A DNA stretch of 64,000 nucleotides from Tribonema minus (GCA_017506865.1 JAFCMP010000113.1:186001-250000), one strand, 5' to 3'; positions 19,888-32,155 are shown, numbered from the stretch's first letter. A program made the numbers and translations. Notes: a model not told the origin generated them from the sequence alone.

Positions 19888-22495
19888 TTACTTCCCCCCG
19901 AGCTCCTTGAGCAGGGTCTCCGCGACGGCGCCGCCCGAGGCGGGGTTCTGCCCGGTGATGACGCGCGCGTCGCTCAGCGCAAAGGGCGCCCACGCGTCAG
20001 ACGCCTTCTCGTACGTTGCGCCGCGCGCTTTGAGCTCGTCCTCCGTGAGGAAGGGCATGTACTTGTCGAGCTGAACCTGTTTTTCCTCTTCATTGGAGAA
20101 GCCGGTGACGCGTTTGCCGCTAATGAGGGACGCGCCGTCAGAGAGCGCAATGTTCAGCAGCGCGCACGCGCCGTGGCAGACGGAGGTGACGTAGCCGCCC
20201 GCCTCGTAGATGGAGCGCGCGAGGGCCTGCGCGCAGCGGCGGCGACGGCAAAACGGTGAGGGAGCGGCAGGGCGGCAGCGCGTCGCGGCGGCAGCGCCAG
20301 CGCCAGGAAAGACGGGCATTGCAGAACTAATCGGCAGCGGCGCAACATTGAGCGGCGCATGGCACACGGGCGTCGTGTCAGCACTGGCCTCGCAGATGGA
20401 GCGCGCGAGCGTGTGAACCGCTATCCTAACCTCTTTAGTATTTCGCAGGCCTAGCCTTCAAGGGCCGCAAGCTTACTGCGCAAAGCGGCGGCAGACCGCT
20501 TGTTGTCAGGAAAGTCCCAGACCGCGTCCGCACGCGCAGCGGATGGCCGCAAAGCCCCCAAACCCTGACTGCACACCAATCCCAAGCTGCAATCGTTCTC
20601 AAGCCGCAACCCTCGCAGGCCGCGCATTGCAATGCGCACATCAGCGGCACGCGCACCTGCAGCTCCTTGTTGTCGGGGAAGTCCCAGACGGTGCCGTGCC
20701 CCCCCGTGTAGTAGATGGCCGCGTAGTCCGCGGCGGAGACCTGCGCGGGCGTCTTGACGGCGCCGAGGCGCGCCATGAAGGGCTTGTTGCCGTACCACTC
20801 CCAGTCCGTGTCGTCCGCCATCTCGAGGCTGTGCGGGTCGATGGGCGTGTAGCCGCCCATGGGGCTCACGTAGTCCACCTGGCAGCGGCGGCGGCGGTCG
20901 CGTGACAGTTTCGCATGAGAAAACGGTTCGTGAGATTTTTGGGGGCTGTGTGTCAGCCCGGCACAGCAGGTTCACACGGGTAATTTTCAGTTACGGGCTG
21001 TGCCGCGTCGATGAACATGTAGCCCGCCCAGATGTCGCGTAATCTACGTGACGACAGGTTCATGACAGCTTTGAAACAGTTCGTTCCTGCGCTTTTGCGG
21101 AGCATCACTCCAGAGACATCAAGGGACTCCTGGCGCCCGCGCTCCTCTGACAGCAGCTGCCGCTGAAGTGATCAGCAACCAATATGGCGAGGCCGAGATG
21201 TAGCCAGGATATGCACTTGGCGTCTGCTGCCATCAGAGCGCACACGCGTTTGGCGGTGCCGTGAGCATTGCAGCGGCAGCAGCATAGAATTTGCACTGGT
21301 CCAGTGATGCGGCGCACGTCGTATATTAATTTAAAGTCTGCAGTGGTTTTTGGCAATTCCTTGCATAATCTTTGTACATGCGTTCTGTTTTCGTGTGTTC
21401 GTATGATCTTCTGTACTACTTTGACGTGTCATCCAAAGGGTTTTCAACATTGGGCCTGCGGCGGGCAAGTGGCAGCATTGCACTTGCACTGGGGGTATAG
21501 CGTAGCGCACCGCGTGTGATGAGAAACCTATGGCCGTCGACTGAGAGAGAGTCGGTATGACAGCCACCCAGCACTTCTACTATGGTACTACGCGCATGGC
21601 AGCTGCTGCACTGAGATCGCTTGCTGATACTGGCGTAGCGCACCGCGTGTGATGAGAAACCTATGGCCGTCGACTGAGAGAGAGTCGGTATGACAGCCAC
21701 CCAGCACTTCTACTATGGTACTACGCGCATGGCAGCTGCTGCACTGAGATCGCTTGCTGATACTGTAAGTGGCCACTTTTTCAAGCGGAACAGCTACTTA
21801 GCAGCGGCGCAGTAGACATTCAGTGCATGAGATTGTTCCGTGAGTGCAAACACTCTTTTTGACAGTAAGTTCACTCACACTATCCCTTTACTACCTACTG
21901 GGCTGTGACAGTTGAAGGTTTTTCATGGCGTTTCAGAAAAAAGAATGACACTGCAGCATTGCGCTGCATCAGCACAAGAATCACCATCACTAGTATCGAG
22001 AGATTGCCTGTTCAAGCTGTACACACCTCACACAATCATCTGGAACAAAAAGCAGACACCACTTGTGCGCAGCTGCCAGAATTCAAAGCAGAAGCTAGCA
22101 AGTAGATCACGTATTTTGAGGCCTACCTCATAGCCAGCCTCCTCGACCTTTTTTACAAAGTGCACGCACTCCCCCAGCCACAGGCCTGCACACGCAGGGA
22201 CAAGGTGCGATGAAGTTGTCGTTTTTAATCCTCGTGGTGACTTTCTGGCCGCGTGAACGGCTTGCGTGGCTACAAGAGGGCCATGCGTGGGGATCCATGA
22301 GCGCATGAGGCATCAAATGCAACAGGTCGCCGAGAGGACGGGATGTGTAGAGGTTATCACCACCACCTCGATCCTCGGAATTGTGAATCTTTGCAGCGCG
22401 CCTCTGTCACGCGCTTGCTTACCTGTGGGCCTCTTGACCAGGTCAGGAGGGTACCGCTCCACCGATGTCACGACGACGAGGATCTTCTTGCCCAT
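19888..22495 (-). CDS. DJ-1/PfpI family protein, Hsp31-like
   Basis: Four exons join in phase to 230 residues: 22495-22423, 22185-22127, 20878-20657, 20226-19888. The N-terminus MGKKILVVVTS is the first strand of the flavodoxin-like fold. Exon 2 supplies GLWLGE with the conserved glutamate at residue 30. Exon 3 has DYVSPMGGYTPIDPHSL and the GGHGTVWDFPDN loop. Exon 4 has the nucleophile elbow SVCHGACALLN with Cys about 135, and ends ITGQNPASGGAVAETLLKEL. Length and spacing match the eukaryotic Hsp31/YDR533C-type branch, known for glyoxalase III (methylglyoxal to lactate) and chaperone activity; the exact activity here is inferred. It is probably cytosolic, as no signal peptide is seen. Intron 3 holds copies of both flanking exon edges, and intron 2 a perfect 133-bp tandem duplication. 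Confidence 0.9.
20385..20530 (-). repeat. Copies of both exon edges within intron 3 of the DJ-1-like gene
   Basis: ctcgcagatggagcgcgcga (20388-20410) duplicates the start of exon 4 (ctcgtagatggagcgcgcga, 20206-20225). ttgtcaggaaagtcccagac with cgcgtccgcac (20500-20530) duplicates the end of exon 3 (ttgtcggggaagtcccagac with ggtgccgtgc, 20674-20700). Both edges of one intron have been copied into it. Confidence 0.75.
21500..21765. repeat. Perfect 133-bp tandem duplication
   Basis: 21500-21632 and 21633-21765 are identical by eye. Each copy contains GTGATGA, CTGA, GGTATGA and CTGA in the order of C, D', C', D boxes, but flanking bases pair poorly and the strand is opposite to the host intron (DJ-1-like gene intron 2). 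Confidence 0.9.
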
Positions 22496-23248
22496 TTTGC
22501 TTGCGTTTTTTGTCGAGAAGTGAAATGATTGAAATGTTGACTTTGGTTTGCAGAAGTTGAAGTTATCGTCGTCGTCACGGAGAGGCCGAGTGCGGAGCGG
22601 GGCACGATGCATATGTTGACTGACACCCCTCCGGAGCCCACATTTTACTCTTAGAAATAAAAATCAGCGCGCAGTACATTGCTTTGCTGCATTCGATGCA
22701 AATTGGGTGTGCGCAAAAAGATGTGATGACAGCTGACGTGGTGGTACTCGAGTATTCTCCCTGCTTCAACACAATGGCACGGTGTTCAGCAGCAAGATCA
22801 CGACACAAGACGGTACTACAGTTCATGTCTTTTGCCATTGAACAACTGCTCCACTGTCAATTGTCACCATCTCAGTCACCATTATGATCTGTCCTAGGCA
22901 AGGTCAAAAACACAGAGGCACAGGGTACTGTGAGTGTGCTTATGACATGCTCGCATTCGTCTTCCTGACACGCGGCTCATGTGCTGCTGCCTTTTACAAT
23001 CGACCTGGTGTGGCTCGCGGCAGCCAGGAAAGAGAACTTTCAAAGTTCCATTCGCGAACTTGAGCTTCAAGTGATGCTGTTGAAGTTCGGCCGGTTCTCG
23101 TGCAGGCTTTTGACTTGACGTTGACAGAGGCAGTGAGGGCACTGAGGGTGTGATGCTGCTGCAGATCAGGTCCCTATGGTAAACGACGAGAACCATATCC
23201 GCCATCTCCTTGCGATGGTAGCTACCTACCTCAGCTGCGGCTAGCTGG
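22496..23248. other. Intergenic, AT-richer, upstream of the DJ-1-like gene
   Basis: Probably the promoter and 5' leader of the minus-strand DJ-1-like gene. It contains several AAGTTGAAGTT and TTGAAGTT motifs (22555, 23060-23085). No coding evidence. Confidence 0.4.
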
Positions 23249-24089
23249 GGGGTGAGGTATGAGCAATCGGGATTCGGGTCGACGCCCGACCCAGTTCTCG
23301 GCCCCCGACCTGACAAACCTCAAACAGTCTCAAACCTCCAAAACCTTGAAATATCAGCTCCCTTGCCGCGCAGCTACGCTATCATTGGTGTAGAGTCCTA
23401 GCAGCTGCTCATCATGAAGTCTCCCGTGCAAAATGCTTTACGACTGTCTGACACAGCACGGCTGGGTCCAAAGGGCCGTAGCTGTGGGCTGATGAGCTGC
23501 TGGTGAAGGCAACTCTGTCTAGTCTTTGATCATCAGCAAAGGGTGCCAGGCACAACCGAGGTGCACTGTTCCTAGCGCAACCTCGAGGCGGGGAGCGGGA
23601 GCAGTGCAGGCGAAGGTGGCACGAATTGTGAATGGTGCCGCCAACTCTCAGAGATTGGTAGCTGACCACGCTGCAGGGGTTATGGTGATGAAGCACTGCA
23701 GCGCTCCCGTAGTGCCTGTATCGCCATCGCTTACTGTTTGTCGTCGCGCTTGCGAGTGAGACCCCGGGAATGCGTCAAGGAAAGTTCCACAGATTATTCC
23801 AGCCCTAACCCTACTCACCCTAACCCTAACCCTAAACCCTAACAAAAGTAGCCCTAGCCCTAAGCTCACACGCCTGTGGGTTGGCGACTGACCCTACCTT
23901 CACGGCACTTGCTCTGAGCCATGGAGGTTATCACTGGCAGCAAGAAGTTACATAGTGTCACCGGACATCACCGAATGTAGTCGATTTTGGCCGGCATCGG
24001 TTTGACAAAACGGTTTGGTTTGAGTCGACCGACCGACCCACTTTTGAAATTTATTTCGACCCGAATCCCGATTGCTCATACCTCACCCC
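23249..24089. mobile_element. Non-autonomous DNA transposon-like element with 34-bp TIRs
   Basis: A 34-bp sequence starting GGGGTGAGGTATGAGCAATC at 23249-23282 is repeated as an exact reverse complement at 24056-24089. Outside the repeats both ends carry TGG (23246-23248 and 24090-24092), a possible 3-bp target duplication. The 841-bp element encodes no recognisable transposase, so it would need a helper. Internally there is a telomere-like CCCTAA tract at 23803-23865. Class is uncertain; 3-bp duplications are typical of PIF/Harbinger and CACTA elements, but neither family's diagnostic ends are seen. Confidence 0.7.
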
Positions 24090-26949
24090 TGGGCGCCAGG
24101 GGCGCCAGGTGCGAGGTTGTGAAATTGACGATCAAGCGCACTGCTGCAAACAAGAACAGGTGTACACACTCGGCGGCGGCGTTTGAGTGGTTGTCGTTGC
24201 GACACTTTCAGACTGTCATACGACATGTAGATTCCTTACAGCTAGATGCCAATCATCTGGGCTTTTTCGCGCCCTGAGCGAGAATTAATAAAAAGTACAC
24301 ACTGCTGCAAACAAAAATAGGTGTACACAGAAGTGGGCACTCCATCGATTCGCCGGCAGCTTAGCGATCGAGACTCTGCGCCTTGCAGTGCTGGGTTGCC
24401 TTTTCATATCTGTGCCCCACACGAGCTGTATGATCACTGTAGCGGACAGTCTTCTTGCGGACCCCTTCATTGCACTTGTTTCCAGCTGCAGACGGAGCCC
24501 CAGCGTGCAGCCACAAACTGCCACTGCAGGTGTCAGCGGAACTGGACAATGCAGACCAGGACCAGGTCATGATGGCCGCTGAAGGCCGCGCACGCATGTT
24601 CAACCCACGGCCTGCCCGACGTGTTGCCGAGGGGCTACTGTTACACCTGAATGTTTTGCACAAGGCCCTCATCACCATCAATGCCTGCTTAGGCACCATG
24701 ACAGCGCGCCGGCTGGCAGTCGCACACACGGCCAGCCGCTGCACAGGACCAGCAGCGGATGCAGCAGCTGAATGGGCACCCCGCGCACGGCGGAGCCTGC
24801 AAAGGATCTGCACGGCGTCATCAGAGGCTCTGCGCAGCGATGACGCGTGGCTGCCTCCGCCCTTCCTGCCACCGCCAGCACTGTTATTGCCTCTGAACCT
24901 GCCAGGACGATGTGGCAGATGCTGGAGCGGGGGTACGGGCTGACCGTGGCGCAAGCGTCAACCGCGGCATATGCGCAGCCTACACAACGGAGCTGCCGTA
25001 TGGCAGCAGCAGCAGCAGCAGAAGCAGCGCCGGCGGCGCTGACTGTGCATGGCTGTGTCAAAAGGCCGGCGGCGCCGCTCTGCAGTCGGACTACTATTGC
25101 CAACACGTCTGGGATACCTACTGATATATCTGGTGTTCAATACCACCACAAACGCCTGGTTGGGCCGCAGAACGCCCTCTTGATGGCGCGGTGGCACTCG
25201 TGCCCTCTCACCCATGATCAACATATGGCCTGTCCATGTGGGGGCACGTGCTGGCACTGGCAGATTGAAGGGGGGAGGCCAGCGTCAACGTCAACCGCAA
25301 TCTTTGCGCTTTTGCACGTGCTGCAGTGTTATTCGGCGGCTCAGGCATGCAGGCACCGCCACTTGCCCCGCCTTATCAAGTGGTATGATGCCTGCGCTGA
25401 ACTGCTTTGGAACAAAGTGCTCAGCACGGAGGGTTAGAGGTAGGGTTAAGGTCAGGCGATTGCTTCTCCTTTGGCGCACCACGGCTGAGGGCGCTCTAAA
25501 TTTGCCGCTGCGCACCGGGCGCAGGCAGGTGATAACCAATTGGAGGACTTCAAAGACACCACTGAGGCGTACCTGCCCGAGCGGGTGTTTGAGCAAGCTT
25601 GTGCAGAGGATGAACCACGTGCATGCGTTGGCGGTGGCAGCGATCACCTTGATTCGTCTTTGATTAGTGCTGCAGCACTCACATCTGCACATGAAGGTCA
25701 ATGAAGAACTGTTCTGATCACAACCACAGCGTGTGAGCGTCGCATGGCAAGCCGGAGTGTGCTTCGGCGCGCCAGTCTGAAAGCGCCTCTTTGCTGAGCA
25801 CGTTAGCAGCTCTGCGCAGGCAGCGCCGTCGCATCAGTGGCATGACGCCAAAAGAGCATGCTGCTGCACCTAGCTACGTTGCTGCCAGTACGTTTGAGGC
25901 TCAGCTGGTGCTTCTAACTTCACATGCCAGTGCACTACATTCACCGCCAGCTGCATGCATGCCAGCTCAAGTGCAAGAAGACCATCGCGGCGGCGGCGGC
26001 AGCGGCGGCGGCTGCGGCTGCGGCTGCGGCGGCGGCCGCGGCTGCGGCGGCAGCGTCGCGTCGTGTCGTGGTGGAGGCTTGCAACATGTTGACGTGAGCA
26101 TCGACAGCATGTTAGGGTCCAGCATATGACATAGGTGTACGTGGGGGGCTGTTTGTGTTTTTTTTTTTTAAGGCCTGAACAGCAAAAAGACTGGGGAGTA
26201 TGTTCAATTGGCTACGATGAACTGTCGCTGAGAATCATTGCCAAATTTGTCTCAACCTTGGTCAGATCCCTCTGACATTGCATGAAGACCGGACTAGCTG
26301 CGGTATCTGCATAATAACAGCTGCCCCTTTTTGCAGCAGGCAGATTGAGTGTACACGTGGCACTTGGCGATCACCTCACGCTCTCTGTCGTGTATCCGGC
26401 AGAGGAGAGGAGCACACACGATGAAGCTCTAACACCATGTGTCACGGACTTGCCCTCAGTCAACCCTTCTAGATCGCAGCAGCTGGCAGCATACCTTGAA
26501 GTGCGAAAAGCACGGTTGAGAGTTGTGTGACCGTGTACTGCAGCATGATAAAAGAGATGTGAAAGATCAGCTGTGTCAACACACGCCACAGCATGTTGGT
26601 CCCCGTCCACTCGCAGCTGCCCGTCGCTGCGCGTAGTGGTGTCTAGTCGCCTCAGGCGCATTGCTCCTTGTGCCCACCATGAAGTCGGGTGGGCACACAG
26701 CGGCCTGCGCAGTGATGGGCACGGCCTGCGCAGTGATGGGCAGCGCTGCGTCGTCACGCCATCGTGTGGCTCGTGACACACACGAATGGCCGCCGACCTG
26801 AGCTTGGCCGAACGGGCGCCGCCTTCTATGAGTAGCCTTGGGTGAAGAGGCAGGCAGAGTGTGCTCTCCCTCCCCTGCGCGCCATACGTGCTTGCGCAGC
26901 AGACCCTAGCAGTCGACCCTCAGGCACGGGGCGGTTTATTCCCCGCAAG
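24090..26949. other. Intergenic region with possible unassigned exons
   Basis: A plus-strand frame from about 24529, after a CACTGCAG acceptor, reads VSAELDNADQDQVMMAAEGR and continues protein-like to about 24840; a GTACGG donor candidate lies near 24933. The minus strand is also open here (24678-25106), so the call is weak. At 25976-26094 a plus-strand stretch reads CKKTI, about 20 alanines, SRRVVVEACNML and then GTGAGC. At 26695-26745 a short unit (gcctgcgcagtgatgggca) is duplicated. None of this matches a family, and no full gene can be assembled. Confidence 0.3.
25990..26075. repeat. (GCG/GCT)n triplet tract
   Basis: Run of gcg, gct and ggc triplets encoding poly-Ala or poly-Gly depending on frame; see the surrounding region for a possible exon. 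Confidence 0.85.
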
Positions 26950-28202
26950 ATGGAGACAGCCTTTGATGAGCTGGAAGGAGGCCCAGCCACGCTCAAGTTT
27001 TCATCATCACGCAGCGTGCACAAGGCCTCCGCGGTCAGTGGGGCTGCACCAGTCTCCACGGTCGCACCGCCTCCATTTTCTCGTCGTGCCGAGCCGGCGT
27101 GCAATGTGGTGGGCTTCATGGCTTGCGGTTTGACAGGCGTGGTAAGTCTCGATTTTTTGCGTCAAGCGTGGTGATGCTTGCGTGCGCGAGCCTGAGCTTG
27201 TCGGCTGCATAAGCTCTCCCAATCAATGTGCTGTCCTTGCGTATGTTTCCAACGGTGTGTTGCGAGGTCCCGCTGGGGCCTGCAGTTGTTTTTGGAGGTG
27301 CTGTCGGGTGGTCGTGTCTGGCGCTATCTACCATCATGTAATCTCGGCGCGGCACCTGGCCACCGCGCTGCAGTCAAGTGGGACCACGGGCAGCTGCGTA
27401 GTAGAATCCGGATTTACTTGTGCAACCTGACTGTGTGTGGAGCAGCTTGATGGCCTGTCGATCAACTCGATGCAACGGCTCCGGCCGCCACCGTTACCGC
27501 GTGACGAGGAATCATCTTATCTTAACTTAATTCGTATATCAACAGAGCACAGCTGTGCGTGTTTCTCCTCATGTTTTATCAACAGAGCAGCTGCGCGTGT
27601 TGCTCTCCAGAGTCAGTTTTGTGCGGCACCTGCTGCCGCAGCAATCGATCTTCTGACCTGGTCGAATCGCCCTCGCCCCGGCTCCTTCGCAGCTGCTGAT
27701 GTACGCCAACACCGGCTGGGTGGACAAGGCCTTCATCGAGTTCGTCATCCCTCACGCCCTGTGCCAGGGCGGCGTCGTGCAGCTGCTGGCGGCCATCTGG
27801 TCCCTCGTCAGGGGCCACATGCTGGACGCCACGTTCCACATGCTCTGGGGGGGCTTCTGGCTCGCTTGGGGGACGCTCCGCGTGCTGCGCCTGCAGGGCG
27901 TAACCTGGGGCCCTACCTCCCCCGACTTTGCCACCGCGCAGTGCCTCTTCCTCATGGAGTGGACCATTGTGGCGATCGTCATGTTCCTGGTGGCGCGGCA
28001 CAAGCGCCCGTTTGCGGTGCGCTTCGCGTTCGGCTCGCTCGCCGTCGCGCTCGCGCTCCTCGCGCTGACGCCGTGGACGGCCGCCGTCGGCAAGATCGGC
28101 GCGTACGTCGGCATGCTGTCGTCGTCGTCGTTCTTCTACGCGGGCGCCGCGCAGCTCATGTTCGAGGTCAACAGCATACGCTGGTGGGGGATGAGCGCAT
28201 GA
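26950..28202 (+). CDS. GPR1/FUN34/YaaH family membrane protein (acetate transporter family)
   Basis: Two exons in phase 0: 26950-27141 (GTAAGT donor) and 27693-28202 (TTCGCAG acceptor), 233 residues. Exon 1 gives a soluble N-terminus METAFDELEGG and a first membrane segment with AEPACNVVGFMACGLTGV, in place of the family's usual NPAPLGL-type entry. Exon 2 carries five hydrophobic helices, including GGVVQLLAAIWSLVRGHMLD, HMLWGGFWLAWG, LFLMEWTIVAIVMFLVA and a final GMLSSSSFFYAGAAQLMF. The order (G-x-Q-L-L-A, then FWLAWG, then YAG) is the family signature, with six predicted helices. Fungal and algal relatives take up acetate with protons; bacterial YaaH/SatP does acetate/succinate. The substrate here is inferred. 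The long open antisense frame across the gene is a composition artefact. Confidence 0.85.
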
Positions 28203-30052
28203 GGGCGAGCGCTGCTGCTGCTGCTGCTGCCGCGGTGCCCGCAGCGTACATACCCCCTTCCCCCCCGCCCCCCCATTTGCCAAGTCTCGGTGAGGTGCGC
28301 ATGCTGCAGGTTGCGTGTGAAAAAATGTGGCCACGTTCCGCACACAGCGCCGTGCCTGGCCCTCCCCCCCCCGGTGGTCGAGGTTTATCAGAGTAGAGGA
28401 ACCCCTATGCATGCTCCCACCCAAGTAGGGCAGCTCCCACCCACCCCACTTTGCTGCCCCCCCCTGTCGCAACGGCAGAGTGAGCATGCCACCCCGACAG
28501 AGTCGATTCGTATGCGTATTGCGTGCCCCGTGATTCGATGCCACGGGCGCAGACCAATGGCAGCCTAGCACCGCTGGGCGCCAGTTGCGCTTGAATGGCA
28601 GTCCGCCCGTCCAGAGCATGTCAACATTTTGAAATGCACTCCATGCTCTGAGTTGGCATCCGCTGCGGCGCCAACCGTGACGCAGCGCATCTGCGTGATC
28701 TTCGGCTGCTGTCTGTGCTCTTTCTTGCCTTGCGCGCCCACACTCCTGACAAATTGCAGAACTCCATTCGCTTGCTTGCTGGCGTGCCCGGCGCCTTGTA
28801 CAGTGTGCACACTGTGGTCGCCTATATCTTGTCAGCGCATTATTGCACAGCTCGGCGTGCTGATGGTGCACTTCATGTAGGGTTCTGGAGTCTGCTTCAG
28901 CATCAGCTGCCACGCATGATGATCCTGGTGCATTGCAGACACGCCATTGGCTGCCCGCGCTGCCATCCGTTGTGATGTCTAGACAGAGCGTGTGCGGGTC
29001 GCAATCACCAGTGCTGATGTGTCGCTGACAGAATTGAAAGGCCGAGAAGCTGCGTATATAGACGGTACAAAGAATGATGGGGCCTGCCTGCCTGCGCATC
29101 CACTTGAACTTGAAGTTGCTGTCTGGCAAGAGCGCAGACTGCAGCTTGGAAAGCACTTGCGCCTCATTTGTACAATGACTGTGGCCAGTGTGCGCACCTG
29201 GGGGTCCAACGCACAATCCTGTATTGCTGGGGCAACCAGAAGACTGCGCCTGAGTACTAGTTGGAAGTACATGAAGACAAAATGCAGTGCTTTCTGCTGC
29301 TAGATCGCAGCAGAAACAGCCAAAGCAACGGACACAACAGCACACCAGGGAAGAAAAGAAAGCAGAGCGTGCGACGTGCGCAGCGCCCTAATGTCCGTTG
29401 ATTACGCCTGTGGCGCGCAGGTTCAGCAGCGGGCACTTCCGGGTCGCAAACTCTGCGATGTGCATTGCTCCGCCGCTCGCTGCTGCTGCTGCGAAACTAG
29501 TGCAGCGTTGCGGCCGCAGCCGCGCAGCCGCTGCGCACGGCGGCGCTGCAAGGTCGCGCGGGGCGGCGGCGCCAGCGCAGCGCAGCTGCCGCGAGCGCGC
29601 TTGTGAACCGTCGCTATTGGCAGATCGCTCACTGCACGAACGTCGCTGGGGAACAGCGGCGGCGTGCGGCGCCGTGGCCGCACAATCTCACCCGCGCGCT
29701 GCCGCTGCCGCTGGCGCAGTGGGCAGCGCCCAGAGCGCATCTCAGCGAGGGTTCTGACGCGCTCCTCATCTGCCCATGACAAGATTCACTACTGCACGAG
29801 TGTTGGCGTCGGCGCGCGGCGATGCCCGGACGGCAGCAGCAAGGGCACGTGTGACGTGCCGCAATGCGGGCTGCGTCGACCGGCGCGCACTGCGCTGCAC
29901 GAGACCCACGACTCGACTCGACGCTTTGCGCGCTGCCGCACGGACGCACGCGCGTGCGCACAAGAGAAAGGTGAGAAGCAGGCGCGCCGTCTGCGGCGCG
30001 TGGAGCGCGTCGCACGACTCCACTACTCGTCGTGCAGGAATCTACTCTGACT
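28203..30052. other. Convergent intergenic spacer
   Basis: Between the 3' ends of the acetate-transporter-family gene (+) and TRM112 (-). A CTG run begins just after the stop codon (28212-28230). 28560-29350 is less GC-rich with no clear exon; 29400-30000 is GC-rich with overlapping open frames on both strands and no recognisable domain. Confidence 0.45.
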
Positions 30053-31461
30053 CTACTTGTCGTCGCGCGGGCACTCGCCCTCCGCGATCATCATGTCCGG
30101 TATGCCGTGCGCGATGGGGAAGCGCCGCCCGGACTCCGGGCACACGAGCGCGCCCGCGACGACGTGCACGTCCATGAGGACGCGGTGCAGCGCGCGCAGG
30201 AAGGCCTCGTCGCCCAGCAGCGCGTCGCTCACCGCCTCCGGCAGCATGTCCTCGGGCAGGCCGACCTGCGCGGCAAGCGTGCGGCGCGGCGGCGGTGGCG
30301 GCGCTGTCAGCGCGAAGGCATGTCATTGCTCGGCCGGCCAGCGCTCGCGCGCACATGACTGTGTGACAAGAGCTTCGAACCTAGGACCGCCTCGTCGCTC
30401 AGCAGCGCGTTGCTCACCGCCTCCGGCAGCATGTCCTCGGGCAGGCCTACCTGCGACGGCGCGCGGCGCGGCGCGGCGCGGCGCGGCGGCGGCGGTGGCG
30501 CGGCGTTGGATGCGCGCGGCGAGCGGCGGCAGCGGCGTCAGATCAATCAATCAGTGATGGCAAGTCTACGACCAGCTGTGATGTAAGCGACGGCGCAGCG
30601 CGGCGGTGTCGCGCTTTGCACCGCGCCATCCCGTGACGGCCTCTGGCGTTTCCTCTGACATTCCTGTGAACGCCTGATCTTTTGCATGTGAAGATGAAGG
30701 CGGACGATTGTCGAAAACATCGTTGCAGCGCCGACAAGGTCCCAGGGATACTGCTGCGCCACAAGTATTGCACTCGCATTTGCTGTCTGTAAGTTAAGGA
30801 GGTTCGAATGTAGGGTTGCTAGCAGGTGACTGGATGCTGGTGTTTCAGTTCATGCAGCACAGCGGCTTGGCTTGGCAGATTATCATCGCACCAAGCTGAG
30901 TGAGCACGAAGCATATCATCACTGCCTTGAGCGCAGACCAGACGAAAAAACAACGGTGTCCTCCAAAGCGTCTGCAGGCATGACTGACACAGGGTGCACC
31001 TGAATGTCCTCATCCATGTACGCCATTGACATTTATTTGCTCGGCCCGCAGGCACTAAGGAATCCGACTTCTTTATGACAAAGTAACTGACGTCAACATG
31101 ACATCAACACGACACTACGCCGTGCACAACAATGTGCAAAACTTCAGAAGTCTCATCGCAGGTAGCGATCCTGGTTTCCCGGAAGGCGAAAAACATGTAC
31201 AGTCCCTCATCGCACACAGTTCATTGCAGCAGATCAATGCCCGCCCTGGGCCTAAGTACAATTATATCAGTCGCGCTGTCTCACCTGCTTGACGGCCTGC
31301 CTCAGGGCGGGCCAGTTCAGCGTGGGCGCGATGTGCTTGACGAAATCGGGCCTGAAAGGCGACTCCTCCATCTGCACCTCGCTGGCCTCGATGGACAGAG
31401 GGTAGCCTTCCTCCACTCCTTTGATGGCGCAGCGCAGCACGTTGTGGGTCAGCAGACGCAT
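30053..31461 (-). CDS. TRM112: TRM112 homologue, activator subunit of methyltransferases
   Basis: Two exons in phase 0: 31461-31285 (59 codons, GTGAGA donor) and 30265-30053, 129 residues in all, the usual size for TRM112. The N-terminus MRLLTHNVLRCAIKGVEEGY and SFRPDF-type segment (SPFRPDFVKHIAPTLNWPAL) match the first half of the family. The C-terminal half has LHRVLMDVHVVAGALVCPES, GRRFPIAHGIPDMM, the most conserved TRM112 block. TRM112 is the small partner that stabilises several SAM-dependent methyltransferases acting on tRNA, rRNA and the release factor eRF1. The intron contains an extra copy of the exon 2 acceptor region. The gene lies in tandem with a tRNA pseudouridine synthase. Confidence 0.93.
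30388..30458 (-). repeat. Copy of TRM112 exon 2 acceptor junction
   Basis: About 66 bases matching 30205-30270, including the CAG acceptor and the codons for VGLPEDMLPEAVS, recur about 185 bp upstream in the intron with four or five substitutions. GCG triplets follow in both copies. Confidence 0.9.
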
Positions 31462-32023
31462 CTTTGAGGCTGTTGTCTCGCCGTCGGCGATACACCAGGT
31501 TGGCGCGTAGTGGAGCAACCATAACATCAACAACATGTGGTGATGAAGTTAGTGTTGAAGTTGATCAGTGGTGACGCTCCTCTGTGTGATTGATACTGCA
31601 TCAGTATCGCAAGGGCAATGTAATACTGTGTGCATAGTAGCAGCATGCGTTGTGCCATTTCAGACATCCTGAGGGATCAGCCAGCTCGAGGCGACCAACC
31701 AATGCTGTACCTGATGACTCAGTAATGCTTGACTCCCCACCTGCAGGCTTGTCCAGGACAGTCTCAAAACTGTGGGTTTGCCCCTCGGACGACAAGCGTG
31801 CATGTCAATGTGCACCTACATGGTGCACAGTGAAGCTGTCGCCAGCATTCATTGCCCCCCCAACATAACTGTGCCTCAACCTGCAAGATAGCGCAGTAAG
31901 CATGCTCACCTGCACCACCGCCACCAGAGACGCCGTCACCGACGCCGCCGTGCCGCCGCCGCAGCTGTGCCAGCGCCCCCCCCCCCCCCCCCCCCCCACC
32001 TCCTCCCCCTTTCCACACAAGAT
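31462..32023. other. Spacer between TRM112 and the TruA-family gene
   Basis: Upstream of the TRM112 start and downstream of the pseudouridine synthase stop, both on the minus strand. A minus-strand frame (31795-31600) reads SSEGQTHSFETVLDKPAGG with a possible GTGGGG donor, but cannot be tied to either gene. A C run lies at 31977-31996. Confidence 0.35.
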
Positions 32024-32155
32024 TCACACAACCATATCGTCTGGACCGGAGTCATAGCCGCCGCCCGCGCCCTCCCCAAACGGGTCCCACACGGGGTCGT
32101 ACGCTACGCCGCGCAGCATGAGCCCCTGCGGCGGTGCGCACAGGCCGCCGCCGCT

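Noticed and set aside
27579-29345. 588-codon open frame on the minus strand, the longest in the window
   Set aside because: It runs antisense through the acetate-transporter-family exon and into spacer DNA, has Arg/His/Gln-rich composition and no domain; GC-rich coding DNA often leaves such frames open.
30365-30390. Sequence resembling a tRNA T-loop (GGTTCGAAG on the minus strand)
   Set aside because: The adjacent bases cannot form the T stem and no A box, D arm or acceptor stem fits.
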